From UBA1227 sp964539045 (GTDB taxonomy: Bacteria > Bacillota > Clostridia > Oscillospirales > Acutalibacteraceae), in contig CAZIHW010000042.1 in assembly GCA_964539045.1 (NCBI GenBank), positions 1-30,873 of the forward strand: a stretch of 30,873 bases of DNA, written 5' to 3'. The position numbers and the translations under genes were made by a program. The notes under the pieces are model-generated. The model had not been told where the DNA came from. It was given only the letters and a program-made list of their open reading frames with translations, and made no database searches. Shown piece after piece: positions 7,736 to 15,473 of the stretch (position 1 is its first letter; each line of letters opens with the position of its first letter).

Positions 7736-7769
7736 GCATATTGTTATTAAAAGATAAGGAGTTGTATTC

Positions 7770-8954
7770 ATGGAATTCAAAACAAACTATCCCTACGTTC
7801 TCGTTCACGGTATGTTGGGATACGGTACAGACGAAGTTGTAGATCTTCTATGCCCTTATTGGGGTATGCTCTCCGGTAGCCTTTCAGCTTACCTTAATGA
7901 ACAGGGATTTGAGGTATATACGCCTTCTATTGGTAAGTACTCAAGTGCATGGGACAGAGCATGTGAATTATATGCACAGCTTGTAGGCGGAACAGTGGAC
8001 TACGGTGTAGCCCACTCAAAGAAGTACGGCCACAAGCGTTTCGGACGTACATATGATAAACCGCTCTTTGAAAATTGGGGTTCAGAGAAAAAGGTAAACC
8101 TCGTAGGTCACTCATTCGGCGGCGCAACAAGCAGACTTCTTGCCACTCTCCTTGCAGATGGATCTGAAGCCGAAAAGGCTGCTACCCCGGAAAACGAACT
8201 TTCAGATCTCTTTAAGGGCGGAAAAGCTGATTGGGTATACTCAATAACAGCTGTAGCCTCAGTTCATGAGGGCACCACCCTTCTCTATGCAAGGAAAAAC
8301 CTCATGAGCAAACTTGAAGATGTTACATACATGCTCGCAAATTTATCCGGAAACAACCCTCTTGGCAAATTCTATGAAAGCCACATGGAACAATGGGATC
8401 TCATAGATTGCGAAAAGCCGGGTAAGGTTAAGAGCCGTCCGTTCTCAAGAGCAAATCAGAACAGAATCAAGGACAGCCACGACAATGTATGGTATGACCT
8501 TACAATGCAAGGTGCAAAGGAAGTTAATGAAACTATAAAATGCCTTGACAATGTATATTATTTCTCATGGCCTTGCTGCAGAACAACGCAGAGGTTCGTT
8601 TCACTTAAGCCTCGCCACACACCACGTCTTGCAATGTCAATAATACTCTGGCCTTTCTCAAGGGCTATCGGCAACTATTCAAAGAATACGGTTGATGACT
8701 ATCCTATAGACACACATTGGCTTGCAAATGACGGCGTTGTTCCTACCATTTCGGAGACTGCTCCGTTCAAAGAGCCGCATATGGATCTACATGATCTTAA
8801 GGGTAAGCCAAAGAAGGGTATGTGGTATATTTACGACACCTTGCCATATGACCATCTGGGAGTTATCGGCGGAGTCCTCTTCCCAACTCCTTGCTCTGAG
8901 CTTCATCCTCTTTATAAAAACCATTTCAGGATGATAAACCAACTCGACAAATAA
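7770..8954 (+). CDS. Lipase of the staphylococcal/Geobacillus type (family I.5), no signal peptide
   Basis: This 394-residue alpha/beta hydrolase probably cleaves acylglycerols or related esters. It follows the family I.5 pattern closely. The oxyanion region is VHG at 12-14, and the nucleophile is Ser115 in GHSFGG. The acid is Asp321 in NDG and the histidine is His362 in YDHLGVIGG. Residues matching the family's structural zinc site are also present: Asp62 in WDRAC, His82 and His88 in VAHSKKYGH, and Asp238 in SHDNVWYDL. Known relatives are secreted, but this one starts MEFKTNYPYVLVHG directly, with no signal peptide, so it is probably cytosolic. The ATG follows AAGGAG. It is a tandem paralogue of the next gene. 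Family confidence is high; substrate unknown. Confidence 0.88.
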   Translation: MEFKTNYPYVLVHGMLGYGTDEVVDLLCPYWGMLSGSLSAYLNEQGFEVYTPSIGKYSSAWDRACELYAQLVGGTVDYGVAHSKKYGHKRFGRTYDKPLFENWGSEKKVNLVGHSFGGATSRLLATLLADGSEAEKAATPENELSDLFKGGKADWVYSITAVASVHEGTTLLYARKNLMSKLEDVTYMLANLSGNNPLGKFYESHMEQWDLIDCEKPGKVKSRPFSRANQNRIKDSHDNVWYDLTMQGAKEVNETIKCLDNVYYFSWPCCRTTQRFVSLKPRHTPRLAMSIILWPFSRAIGNYSKNTVDDYPIDTHWLANDGVVPTISETAPFKEPHMDLHDLKGKPKKGMWYIYDTLPYDHLGVIGGVLFPTPCSELHPLYKNHFRMINQLDK

Positions 8955-8965
8955 AAGAGTAAAAC

Positions 8966-9007
8966 AAAAGCCTGCGTCGGCGACAGATGTCGTCCATGCG
9001 GGCTTTT
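8966..9007 (+). terminator. Terminator between the two lipase genes
   Basis: A long imperfect stem with G-U pairs (8966-8983 with 8990-9007, one mismatch) has a short loop and is followed by TTTTTGCTTTTTT. It begins about a dozen bases after the first lipase stop and gives each lipase its own transcript. Confidence 0.8.
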
Positions 9008-9054
9008 TGCTTTTTTAACCAATAATACAACAAATTTTTCTCCAACTTTAAGTA

Positions 9055-9083
9055 TGGTCTTTTTTTATAATTCATTCTATAAT
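9055..9083 (+). promoter_or_regulatory. Probable promoter region of the second lipase gene
   Basis: Two perfect TATAAT boxes occur at 9066-9071 and 9078-9083. The second has a weak -35 candidate, TGGTCT (9055-9060), 17 bases away. Which box is used cannot be told. Confidence 0.45.
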
Positions 9084-9143
9084 TGAGATTATGAATTTAA
9101 TCACTGTGTTCATTTGGTGATTTCATTTGAGGAGGTAAACATT

Positions 9144-10328
9144 ATGGAAATGAAGACAAACTATCCTTATCTCATGATGCATGGTATGATGGGATTCGGA
9201 GACGAGGACATGTTATCCGTATTTGTTCCGTATTGGGGCATGCTTGCGGGAAATGTCCTTCCTGCCATGGAGGAGCAAGGATTCAAGTTTTTTTCACCGT
9301 CAATAGGAAAGTACACAAGCGCTTGGGATCGTTGCTGCGATTTATGGGCACGTATATTCGGAGGAACAGTTGACTACGGTAAAGCCCACTCAGAAAAATA
9401 CGGACACGCACGCTACGGCCGCACATATGACAATCCAATCTATCCGGAATGGAGTTCGGAAAACAAGTTAAACATAGTAGGTCACTCATTCGGCGGAGCT
9501 ACAATGAGACTTTTCGCCTCATTGCTTGCATACGGTTCCGACGAGGAAAAGGCTGTAACACCGGAAGAAGAATTGTCAGGTCTCTTCAAGGGCGGAAAGA
9601 ATGATTGGATTTTCTCTATTACCGCGATTGCATGTGTACATGAGGGAACCTCATTGCTCTATGCACTCCCGAGGTTCTTCGATAAGCTTGAAGATATTAC
9701 TTACATGATGGGTAACCTTTCCGGAAACAACATTCTCGGTAAGTTTTTCAGTGGACGTCTGGAGCAATGGGATTTGACCGGATGGGAAAACGGAAAAGTA
9801 GTGAGCCGTCCGTTTGACAGGGAAAAACAGCGCAAGCTGAAAGAAAGTCATGATAACGTATGGTATGACCTCACCTTAAAAGGTAATGCCGAGCTTAACA
9901 AAACGATAAAATTTGTTCCTGATATTTATTATTTCTCATGGCCTTGCTACACTACTATACCTACACCATTTGATATAAAGGGTGTAAAGGGTCAGTTCCC
10001 GAGAATTCATATGAGTCCTCTCATGTGGGCATTCGCATATGTCATGGGTAAGTATAAGAAGAATACTATCGACGACTATCCTATTGATGAAAGATGGCTT
10101 CGAAACGACGGTATGGTTAATACAATATCCGAAACTGCTCCTTTCAGCGATCCGAAAATGGATTTCAAAGATGCCAAAGGAAAATACAAAAAGGGTATTT
10201 GGTATGTATATGATCCGTTTAAAACCGATCATCTCGGCATAGCAGGAGGATTCCTCCCGCCGACAAAGCTTCCTATCCAGCAGATTTATCTTGATCATTT
10301 CAGGATAATAAACCAACTGGACAAATAA
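9144..10328 (+). CDS. Second lipase of the staphylococcal/Geobacillus type (family I.5), no signal peptide
   Basis: This paralogue of the upstream lipase has the same length (394 residues) and collinear motifs. The nucleophile is Ser115 in GHSFGG, the acid is Asp322 in NDG, and the histidine is His363 in TDHLGIAGG. Zinc-type residues are Asp62, His82, His88 and Asp237. The two copies share long identical stretches, such as the SIGKY and NQLDK regions. They differ around residues 268-290, a lid-proximal region where substrate preference may diverge. I chose the ATG at 9144 because a textbook AGGAGG lies eight bases upstream and the protein then begins exactly like its paralogue; the frame extends ten codons further without support. 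No signal peptide is present. It has its own promoter region and terminator. Confidence 0.88.
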   Translation: MEMKTNYPYLMMHGMMGFGDEDMLSVFVPYWGMLAGNVLPAMEEQGFKFFSPSIGKYTSAWDRCCDLWARIFGGTVDYGKAHSEKYGHARYGRTYDNPIYPEWSSENKLNIVGHSFGGATMRLFASLLAYGSDEEKAVTPEEELSGLFKGGKNDWIFSITAIACVHEGTSLLYALPRFFDKLEDITYMMGNLSGNNILGKFFSGRLEQWDLTGWENGKVVSRPFDREKQRKLKESHDNVWYDLTLKGNAELNKTIKFVPDIYYFSWPCYTTIPTPFDIKGVKGQFPRIHMSPLMWAFAYVMGKYKKNTIDDYPIDERWLRNDGMVNTISETAPFSDPKMDFKDAKGKYKKGIWYVYDPFKTDHLGIAGGFLPPTKLPIQQIYLDHFRIINQLDK

Positions 10329-10339
10329 AAAAGCAAAAG

Positions 10340-10369
10340 AAAAGTAGACACTTTGCGGTGTCTACTTTT
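10340..10369. terminator. Rho-independent terminator after the second lipase gene
   Basis: A perfect 12-bp stem (10340-10351 with 10358-10369) has a 6-base loop and is followed by TTTTCTG on the plus strand. A-rich sequence on the other side would let it also stop minus-strand transcription. Confidence 0.85.
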
Positions 10370-10387
10370 TTCTGTTTATACATTGGT

Positions 10388-10461
10388 TTTACGTTTTAGT
10401 GTTCATTTAACGTTTTAGCGTCATTTTACGTTTCAGTGTTCATTTAATGTTTTAGTATTCA
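10388..10461. repeat. Degenerate 18-19-bp tandem repeat, four units
   Basis: Four consecutive units resembling TTTAACGTTTTAGTGTTCA run at 10388-10405, 10406-10423, 10424-10442 and 10443-10461. A fragment of a fifth overlaps the stop codon of the J-protein gene. It lies between two convergent genes, after the lipase terminator. There are no spacers and no inverted symmetry. Confidence 0.75.
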
Positions 10462-10467
10462 TTTAAA

Positions 10468-11724
10468 TCAGTGTTTATCTTTTAATTTCAGAATACTGAT
10501 TATGATACTCATGAAAATAAGATAAACAAAAGTCAAAATACATAACAGGCAGAGAAGCGCAAACAATGCGGAAACCCACCAGGTTTCAAATTCCATGAAA
10601 CAGACAAATGAAAAAATTGCAACAAAAACAGTGCAAAAATAATCAAAAGCCTTGGGCTTTCTTCTGTTTTTAACCCTGTAAGACGGACTGTAAAAGCGCT
10701 TAAAGTTATGAATACTCTCCGAGAGTAAAGTTCGTATCGGTATTCCCTTATTTTTCTTCTTCCTGTCAAGTATAATTACGATTGCGAAAACTAACAAACA
10801 GGCCAGAACGAAAATAATGTAAACATAATCAGGAACCATATCCATACGTTCAAGTATTCTCATCGCCCCCGCGCTTTGGGACAACGCGTTTCTGGCGGCT
10901 ATAAGACCTATTGAAACAAATGTAAGAATAGCACTCTTCAAGGCAGTTCCGTCACTTTCTCTGACGACCTTTTTCTCTAAGGCTAACTTATACAGTTCCT
11001 CATACATACCCTTTTGCTCGCGTGTTGAAAGCTCTTTAAAGTTCAGAACTTTCGCCAAAGATACGTAAAACTGCTTTGGAAGATTGTTGTGGCTTTTCGC
11101 AAATTCCGTCAAGTGGTATATAAAGAATTCCTGCTCCGATGCGGCTTTAAAGTTTGGAGTGTCCATAACCTTAATCCACTCGGAGTCTGAATTTGCAGGC
11201 TCAAGAGTAGACAGAAATTCAAGTTTACCGAGTATGTCTTCAGTAAGCGCAATAATACGTTGCTTATACTCTTCATACGCATTATCTATAGCTTCATCAA
11301 AGCCCAGATCCTCGGCAAGATGAGGCTTATCCTCATGCGTGTTTTCACTCTCAATATCAGAAGCTTCTTTCTTTATTTTGTCAAAGCCCAGGTTTTCAGA
11401 GAGCTTTGGCGCGTCCTCATCCGTTTCCTTAGCCGTATCTTCGTCCGAATCTGCAGATGTATCCTTCAACTTGCGGACTTCGTCAAAAATATCTTCGGTA
11501 TGTCCCTGTGCAGGGGTCTCTTTTTTTGTATAAATGGGTTTGTATCCCTGTGTATAACCCCCGGATTTCGCCCTGCCAAGAGCCTCCTCATATGCTTCGT
11601 GGAGTCTTTCAAATTCCACCGGATGCTCCTCAGGATGTACCTCTCTTGACTTTTCGGCATATGCGCGCTTTATTTCACGCACATTGTCGGTAGGTTCAAT
11701 TCCGAGTATGTCAAAACAATTCAT
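10468..11724 (-). CDS. Membrane-anchored J-domain protein with HPE instead of HPD
   Basis: This 418-residue protein begins with a J-domain: MNCFDILGIEPTDNVREIKR, then a helix ending EVHPEEHPVEFERLHEAYEEA. The usual HPD tripeptide, which stimulates Hsp70 ATPase, reads HPE at residues 30-32. A long acidic, low-complexity linker (about 70-150) holds two copies of a short motif, PKLSENLGFD and PHLAEDLGFD. A helical region and about four hydrophobic segments follow (roughly 262-280, 299-319, 361-378, 383-410), placing the J-domain on the cytosolic side of the membrane. Its ATG shares one base with the stop of the Hsp70 gene (TAATG), so the pair is co-translated. It is probably the dedicated partner of that Hsp70, like DjlB/DjlC with HscC in E. 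coli; this is inferred. Confidence 0.82.
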   Translation of the reverse strand: MNCFDILGIEPTDNVREIKRAYAEKSREVHPEEHPVEFERLHEAYEEALGRAKSGGYTQGYKPIYTKKETPAQGHTEDIFDEVRKLKDTSADSDEDTAKETDEDAPKLSENLGFDKIKKEASDIESENTHEDKPHLAEDLGFDEAIDNAYEEYKQRIIALTEDILGKLEFLSTLEPANSDSEWIKVMDTPNFKAASEQEFFIYHLTEFAKSHNNLPKQFYVSLAKVLNFKELSTREQKGMYEELYKLALEKKVVRESDGTALKSAILTFVSIGLIAARNALSQSAGAMRILERMDMVPDYVYIIFVLACLLVFAIVIILDRKKKNKGIPIRTLLSESIHNFKRFYSPSYRVKNRRKPKAFDYFCTVFVAIFSFVCFMEFETWWVSALFALLCLLCILTFVYLIFMSIIISILKLKDKH

Positions 11725-13472
11725 TAGAAATCATCCTCGTCTGTTTCTTCATCAAAATCAAAGTTTTCCATGAATACATCGAAATACTCATCACGTGTTT
11801 CAAGCATATCAAGGAAACGGATAAAATTCTTTCTTGCCTTTCTGATCCTTCTCTCATCCTGATCGGAGAGCAATTGGCTGAACAAAGATATGTTATTACC
11901 CAAAGCCTCTCTGGCGGCTCCGAAACATTCTTTGTAAAGACGTTCGGCACGGGACAGAACTGCCATATTTTCTTCCTTGTCTCTCGGAAGAGTTTTGAGT
12001 TTTTGCAGCTCGGCAATTTTTTTCTGCAATGCACCATCCGACAGTGAAACGCCCTTGTTGAGTATAACCTTGTTCCTTGTTTCACCGGTAGATACACACT
12101 TTACATCGACCTCAAGAATACCGTTTATATCATAAGTGAAGCGAACCTCTACACATTCCTCGCCTTTCGGTGCTCTGGGCACTGAAATTTCTACTTCACC
12201 AAGGGATATATTGTCTCTGCAATACATATTTTCTCCCTGGTATATACCCAAGGTAATGCGTGTCTGGTTGTCCGCTATTGTATAATACAAATCCATCTTA
12301 CTCGTCGGCAAAACCGTATTTCGCTCAATTATAGGAGAGAACAGAGGATCCTGCGGCTTTGCAGGGTTATATATACCTGTACCGAGAGTAAACGGACAGA
12401 TATCCGTAAGTATTGTATCCTTTATGTCCTCATCTCTGGATTTTATACCGGCTACTATTCCGGCACCCATTGCTACAACCTTGTCCGGGTCAATATCAGC
12501 GCGCATCTCGGCGCTGAGCAATCTCTCTATGTACTTTCGAACGCTGTACATCTTGGATGAACCGCCGACCATTACAACATAGTTTATATCCGTAATGCGC
12601 AAATCAGCATCTATAAGAGCGCGACGAATCGGGGCCTCCAAAGCCTTAAACAATCCGGCAGAAGCCTCCACGAGGGTTTTGTTATCAATAGGTGTACAGA
12701 AACTCTCATCGTTTATGGTAGCGGCCATAAGCACCGGCTCTGTCTCATTCAGCGCTATTTTACACATCTCTGCTTGTTTAATGAGTATAGCACGGTCAGC
12801 GGGGGAAATCTTATTAAAATCAATTCCGTTTTTCTTACAAAAATATGTAACTATAGCCATATTGAAATCATCACCGCCGAGATGATTGTCACCGGCAACA
12901 GATACGATTTCAATAATGTTGTCAAAAGCGTCTACAATTGATATATCAAGAGTACCTCCGCCAAAGTCAATAACTAAGAAAGTGGCATCTTCGTCGTCGT
13001 CTTTTCTGTAAGCAAGAGCCGCTGCGGAAGGCTCATTAATTATACGCTCTACCTTTACCCCGGCAAACTGGCCGGCAAGCTTTGTAGCGCTTCTTCCGTT
13101 ATCGTCAAAGTAAGCCGGTACAGATATAACAGCTTCTTCTACCGGTTCGCCCAAAAAGGCCTCTGCGTCCTTTATAAGTTGGCGGATTACAAAAGATGAA
13201 AGTTCCGGTGCCGTAAACTCTTTCTTACCTAGAGTAATCTTAGTATCTGTGCCCATATATCGCTTAAAACTGGCGGTTGTAAGTTGCGGATGTGAAATGA
13301 GTCTGTCCTTTGCAATTTTACCTACAAGGATCTGTTTCCCATCGTCATCAACACCGACACAGGACGGTGTAAGGTATTCACCCAAAGAATTCGGAATAAT
13401 CTCGGGTTTTCCGTCTCTGTATACACATACAAGACTATTGGTAGTACCTAAATCTATACCTACTATTGCCAT
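11724..13472 (-). CDS. Hsp70-family chaperone, HscC-like
   Basis: This is an ATP-dependent chaperone of 582 residues, shorter than DnaK (about 610-640). The nucleotide-binding domain is complete. It shows IVGIDLGTTNS at the start, VISVPAYFDDNGR, the NEPSAAALAY stretch, VIDFGGGTLDIS and MVGGSSKM. The substrate-binding domain is recognisable (DICPFTLGTG, then ITLGIYQGE). The C-terminal lid is short and ends in the acidic tail DEETDEDDF rather than a DnaK-type end. No grpE or dnaJ accompanies it; instead a membrane J-protein is coupled downstream. Length and context favour an HscC-like specialist over DnaK. I chose the ATG at 13470-13472, which follows GGAGGT; the longer open frame upstream lacks support. 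No CIRCE element is seen upstream. Confidence 0.88.
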   Translation of the reverse strand: MAIVGIDLGTTNSLVCVYRDGKPEIIPNSLGEYLTPSCVGVDDDGKQILVGKIAKDRLISHPQLTTASFKRYMGTDTKITLGKKEFTAPELSSFVIRQLIKDAEAFLGEPVEEAVISVPAYFDDNGRSATKLAGQFAGVKVERIINEPSAAALAYRKDDDEDATFLVIDFGGGTLDISIVDAFDNIIEIVSVAGDNHLGGDDFNMAIVTYFCKKNGIDFNKISPADRAILIKQAEMCKIALNETEPVLMAATINDESFCTPIDNKTLVEASAGLFKALEAPIRRALIDADLRITDINYVVMVGGSSKMYSVRKYIERLLSAEMRADIDPDKVVAMGAGIVAGIKSRDEDIKDTILTDICPFTLGTGIYNPAKPQDPLFSPIIERNTVLPTSKMDLYYTIADNQTRITLGIYQGENMYCRDNISLGEVEISVPRAPKGEECVEVRFTYDINGILEVDVKCVSTGETRNKVILNKGVSLSDGALQKKIAELQKLKTLPRDKEENMAVLSRAERLYKECFGAAREALGNNISLFSQLLSDQDERRIRKARKNFIRFLDMLETRDEYFDVFMENFDFDEETDEDDF

Positions 13473-13492
13473 TTTTACCTCCAAATCAACAA

Positions 13493-13521
13493 GTCCCGAA
13501 AACAACACATGCTCACGGGAC
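13493..13521 (-). other. Small hairpin in the leader of the Hsp70 gene
   Basis: GTCCCG (13493-13498) pairs with CGGGAC (13516-13521) across a 17-base loop, in the 76-base gap between the exporter-like gene and the Hsp70 gene. No T-run follows, so it does not look like a terminator. It might stabilise or process the message. Confidence 0.3.
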
Positions 13522-13548
13522 CGTTCTTATAACAGCATACTTATAACG

Positions 13549-14079
13549 TCAGGCTATTCCCAGTACTCCGAGAAGGCCGTAAGAAATTATAGCCATAATG
13601 ATTCCGGCAATCGCAACACCTATCGCAATAACCGGGAATGAGTCTTTAATTTTCATATTCAGGAGTGATGCGACGAGAGCACCGGTCCATCCGCCTGTTC
13701 CGGGCAATGGAATAGCAACAAAAGCAAGTAACCCCCACTTTTCCCACTTGCTGCTCTTTACCTCCTGACCCTTTTTGAGTCCGCGGTTCTCAAGCTTTTC
13801 AACAAGACCGACTAAAATGCCGTGACGCTTCATAAAAGCGAAAATTTTCTTGATAAAAAGCAGAATGAAAGGAATAGGTAATATATTGCCTATGAAGCAA
13901 ATAATCATAGCGGGAACAAGATCCACACCCAGAAGACTTGCAGCTATCAGACCGCCTCTCAGTTCAAGAACCGGCAAAAGTGAAATCAAGAAGATTATAA
14001 GCTCATCTTTATATATGAAACCATCTGAAAAGATACCTGTGAAAAACTGTACCAAGGTGTTAGCCAAAGTTTCAGCCAT
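13549..14079 (-). CDS. Putative small multidrug export protein family (PF06695/COG2426)
   Basis: This 176-residue integral membrane protein has about four to five hydrophobic segments. The signature LLPVLELRGGLIAASLLG (about residues 34-51) and the second half, AIPLPGTGGWTGALVASLL, match the family annotated as putative small multi-drug export proteins. They also resemble the repeated glycine-rich turns of DedA-like proteins. Transport function is a family annotation and is weakly established. The ATG follows AAAAGGAG. The gene is 32 bases downstream of the Nudix gene and upstream of the Hsp70 gene on the same strand, with no terminator on either side. A single transcript is therefore likely, though a functional link is not evident. 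Confidence 0.8.
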   Translation of the reverse strand: MAETLANTLVQFFTGIFSDGFIYKDELIIFLISLLPVLELRGGLIAASLLGVDLVPAMIICFIGNILPIPFILLFIKKIFAFMKRHGILVGLVEKLENRGLKKGQEVKSSKWEKWGLLAFVAIPLPGTGGWTGALVASLLNMKIKDSFPVIAIGVAIAGIIMAIISYGLLGVLGIA

Positions 14080-14111
14080 TTTTAAGTTTCTCCTTTTACA
14101 GTAATATGTGA

Positions 14112-14831
14112 TTATTCTATGTAGCCGTTTTCCAGTAAAAACTTACGTGCATCACATAGTATTTTTTTATCGTTTTCAAAGCGTAGACGTTTGACTGTGG
14201 CATCAAAAGAAAGCCATGCATAATCCTCTATCTCAGACTCCTGAATAACCGTATTAGTATCCTTTGTACTTGCAACGAATATATTCACGGTTTTTTCCAC
14301 TCTGTTCTGAATGGTATATTCGGACGTTGTCTCGAATCCCGGAATTATGTCTATGTTTATACCGGCCTCTTCAAAAACCTCTCTCTTCGCTGTAAGCTCA
14401 TCGGTTTCACCGAGTTCAACATGCCCTTTCGGAAAGCTCCAATGGGCACTGTGATTGTTCTTTATAACAAGAAAACGATACTCATTATTTATTTTTCTGA
14501 AAACAATAGCACCGCAAGAACGCTCATATAAACATTGTATGTTCTGAGGTTCAAAAAATTCGAGAGCCTGCTCCACATCATGAACAATAAATCTCTTGCT
14601 CTTTGGAGCAACCACATAGTAAGCTTCATTATTTTTTTCAAATGAAGCAATGATACGTCCGTCAAAAGTCTTTACAGGATGGTTTATACCGAGTACAAAA
14701 GCCTTTAGTTTTTTACGTGCACTTGAGGTAACAAAATCAATTTCCCCGAAGTTCAGATTATAAGTCATTCCCTTTTCATCTGTAGAAAATATCGGAGCCG
14801 TTACCTTTACTCTGACAAATCTGCCAAGCAT
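14112..14831 (-). CDS. Nudix hydrolase with an extra N-terminal domain
   Basis: This 239-residue protein has two parts. Residues 103-239 are a Nudix domain, and its box, G136 to I158, fits GX5EX7REUXEEXGU exactly (GHVELGET, then KREVFEEAGI). The flanking WSFPKGH resembles diadenosine tetraphosphate hydrolases, so cleavage of dinucleoside polyphosphates is a reasonable guess. Residues 1-95 (FVRVKVTAPI, NFGEIDFV, AFVLGINHPVKTFDGRIIAS, VVAP) resemble a small clostridial protein annotated as inorganic-pyrophosphatase-like. This suggests a fusion of two phosphoanhydride-related domains. The start is the ATG at 14829-14831, after GGAGGTATAAT, with a small CTACG/CGTAG hairpin (14852-14864) just upstream. 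The longer open frame would cover the promoter's -10 region. Confidence 0.82.
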   Translation of the reverse strand: MLGRFVRVKVTAPIFSTDEKGMTYNLNFGEIDFVTSSARKKLKAFVLGINHPVKTFDGRIIASFEKNNEAYYVVAPKSKRFIVHDVEQALEFFEPQNIQCLYERSCGAIVFRKINNEYRFLVIKNNHSAHWSFPKGHVELGETDELTAKREVFEEAGINIDIIPGFETTSEYTIQNRVEKTVNIFVASTKDTNTVIQESEIEDYAWLSFDATVKRLRFENDKKILCDARKFLLENGYIE

Positions 14832-14877
14832 ATTATACCTCCGAGATGGCGCTACGCACCGTAGATAATTTGGGTTA

Positions 14878-14906
14878 ATTATACTCCTTATGATACTGTC
14901 GTTCAA
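14878..14906 (-). promoter_or_regulatory. Promoter of the Nudix-exporter-Hsp70-J-protein run
   Basis: On the minus strand: -35 TTGAAC (14901-14906), 17-base spacer, perfect -10 TATAAT (14878-14883). It is divergent from the HD-hydrolase gene and is the only clear promoter before the four-gene run. Confidence 0.65.
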
Positions 14907-14973
14907 GAAATTTTTGCATGGTGAATATTAAAAATTTTGTTTTTTTCTTGTATATTTATTGTTATTATTGATA

Positions 14974-14979
14974 TATAAT
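14974..14979 (+). promoter_or_regulatory. Probable -10 box for the HD-hydrolase gene
   Basis: A perfect TATAAT at 14974-14979 lies about 40 bases before the plus-strand start codon, in very AT-rich DNA. No convincing -35 box at 16-18 bases is seen; TTGTAT is 20 bases away. Confidence 0.4.
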
Positions 14980-15020
14980 ATTGTAACTCGATGGCACATA
15001 TTAAACTAAGGTGGTGAAAT

Positions 15021-15473
15021 ATGATGAATGCGCTCGAAGATTGCGACTACTTATCTTTGATCCACGACCTCCTTGAAAAAGAGGAAGTGCAGTACATGAA
15101 AAACACCATACAGCATAGCAATATAACCACTTTTGATCATGTTCTGTGTGTTTCCTATATGAGCTACAGATTATGCAAAAAATTAAATTGGGACTGCAAA
15201 GCAGCCGCAAGAGCCGGACTGCTTCATGACCTTGTTTACTACGATTGGCACACTCCGGATCCGTCACACAGACTTCACGGATACAGGCATCCCGGGTTTG
15301 CCTTAAAGAACGCATCTGAGATAACAGAACTGTCTGAGCTTGAGAAAAATATTATCTTCAGACATATGTGGCCTTTAACTCCCATACCACCACGGTACAA
15401 AGAAGCGTGGGTTATTACCCTTGTTGATAAGTACTGTGCGTGCAGAGAAATTATAAAAGGATGGAAAAAATGA
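15021..15473 (+). CDS. HD-domain hydrolase
   Basis: This 150-residue soluble protein has the HD metal-dependent phosphohydrolase pattern. It shows a helix with FDHVLCVSYMSYRL, the central HD pair in AGLLHDLVYYDW (around residues 71-82), RLHGYRHPGFAL with further histidines, IIFRHMWPL, and a late aspartate in TLVDKYCA. Relatives hydrolyse phosphate esters or nucleotides, but the substrate here is unknown. Its start has a strong AAGGTGGTGA site; two adjacent ATG codons (15021 and 15024) are both possible. Its TGA stop overlaps the start of the membrane-protein gene, so the two are translated together. This HD-plus-PF06541 pairing may recur in Clostridia, but I cannot check that here. Confidence 0.85.
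   Translation: MMNALEDCDYLSLIHDLLEKEEVQYMKNTIQHSNITTFDHVLCVSYMSYRLCKKLNWDCKAAARAGLLHDLVYYDWHTPDPSHRLHGYRHPGFALKNASEITELSELEKNIIFRHMWPLTPIPPRYKEAWVITLVDKYCACREIIKGWKK

Noticed and set aside
10388..10461. CRISPR array
   Set aside because: The units are contiguous, 18-19 bases long, with no unique spacers. The 15-bp array at 17952-18041 is rejected for the same reason, and no cas gene is present.
13473..13548. CIRCE heat-shock operator before the Hsp70 gene
   Set aside because: The only inverted repeat there is GTCCCG/CGGGAC with a 17-base loop, which does not match the CIRCE arms or 9-base spacing.
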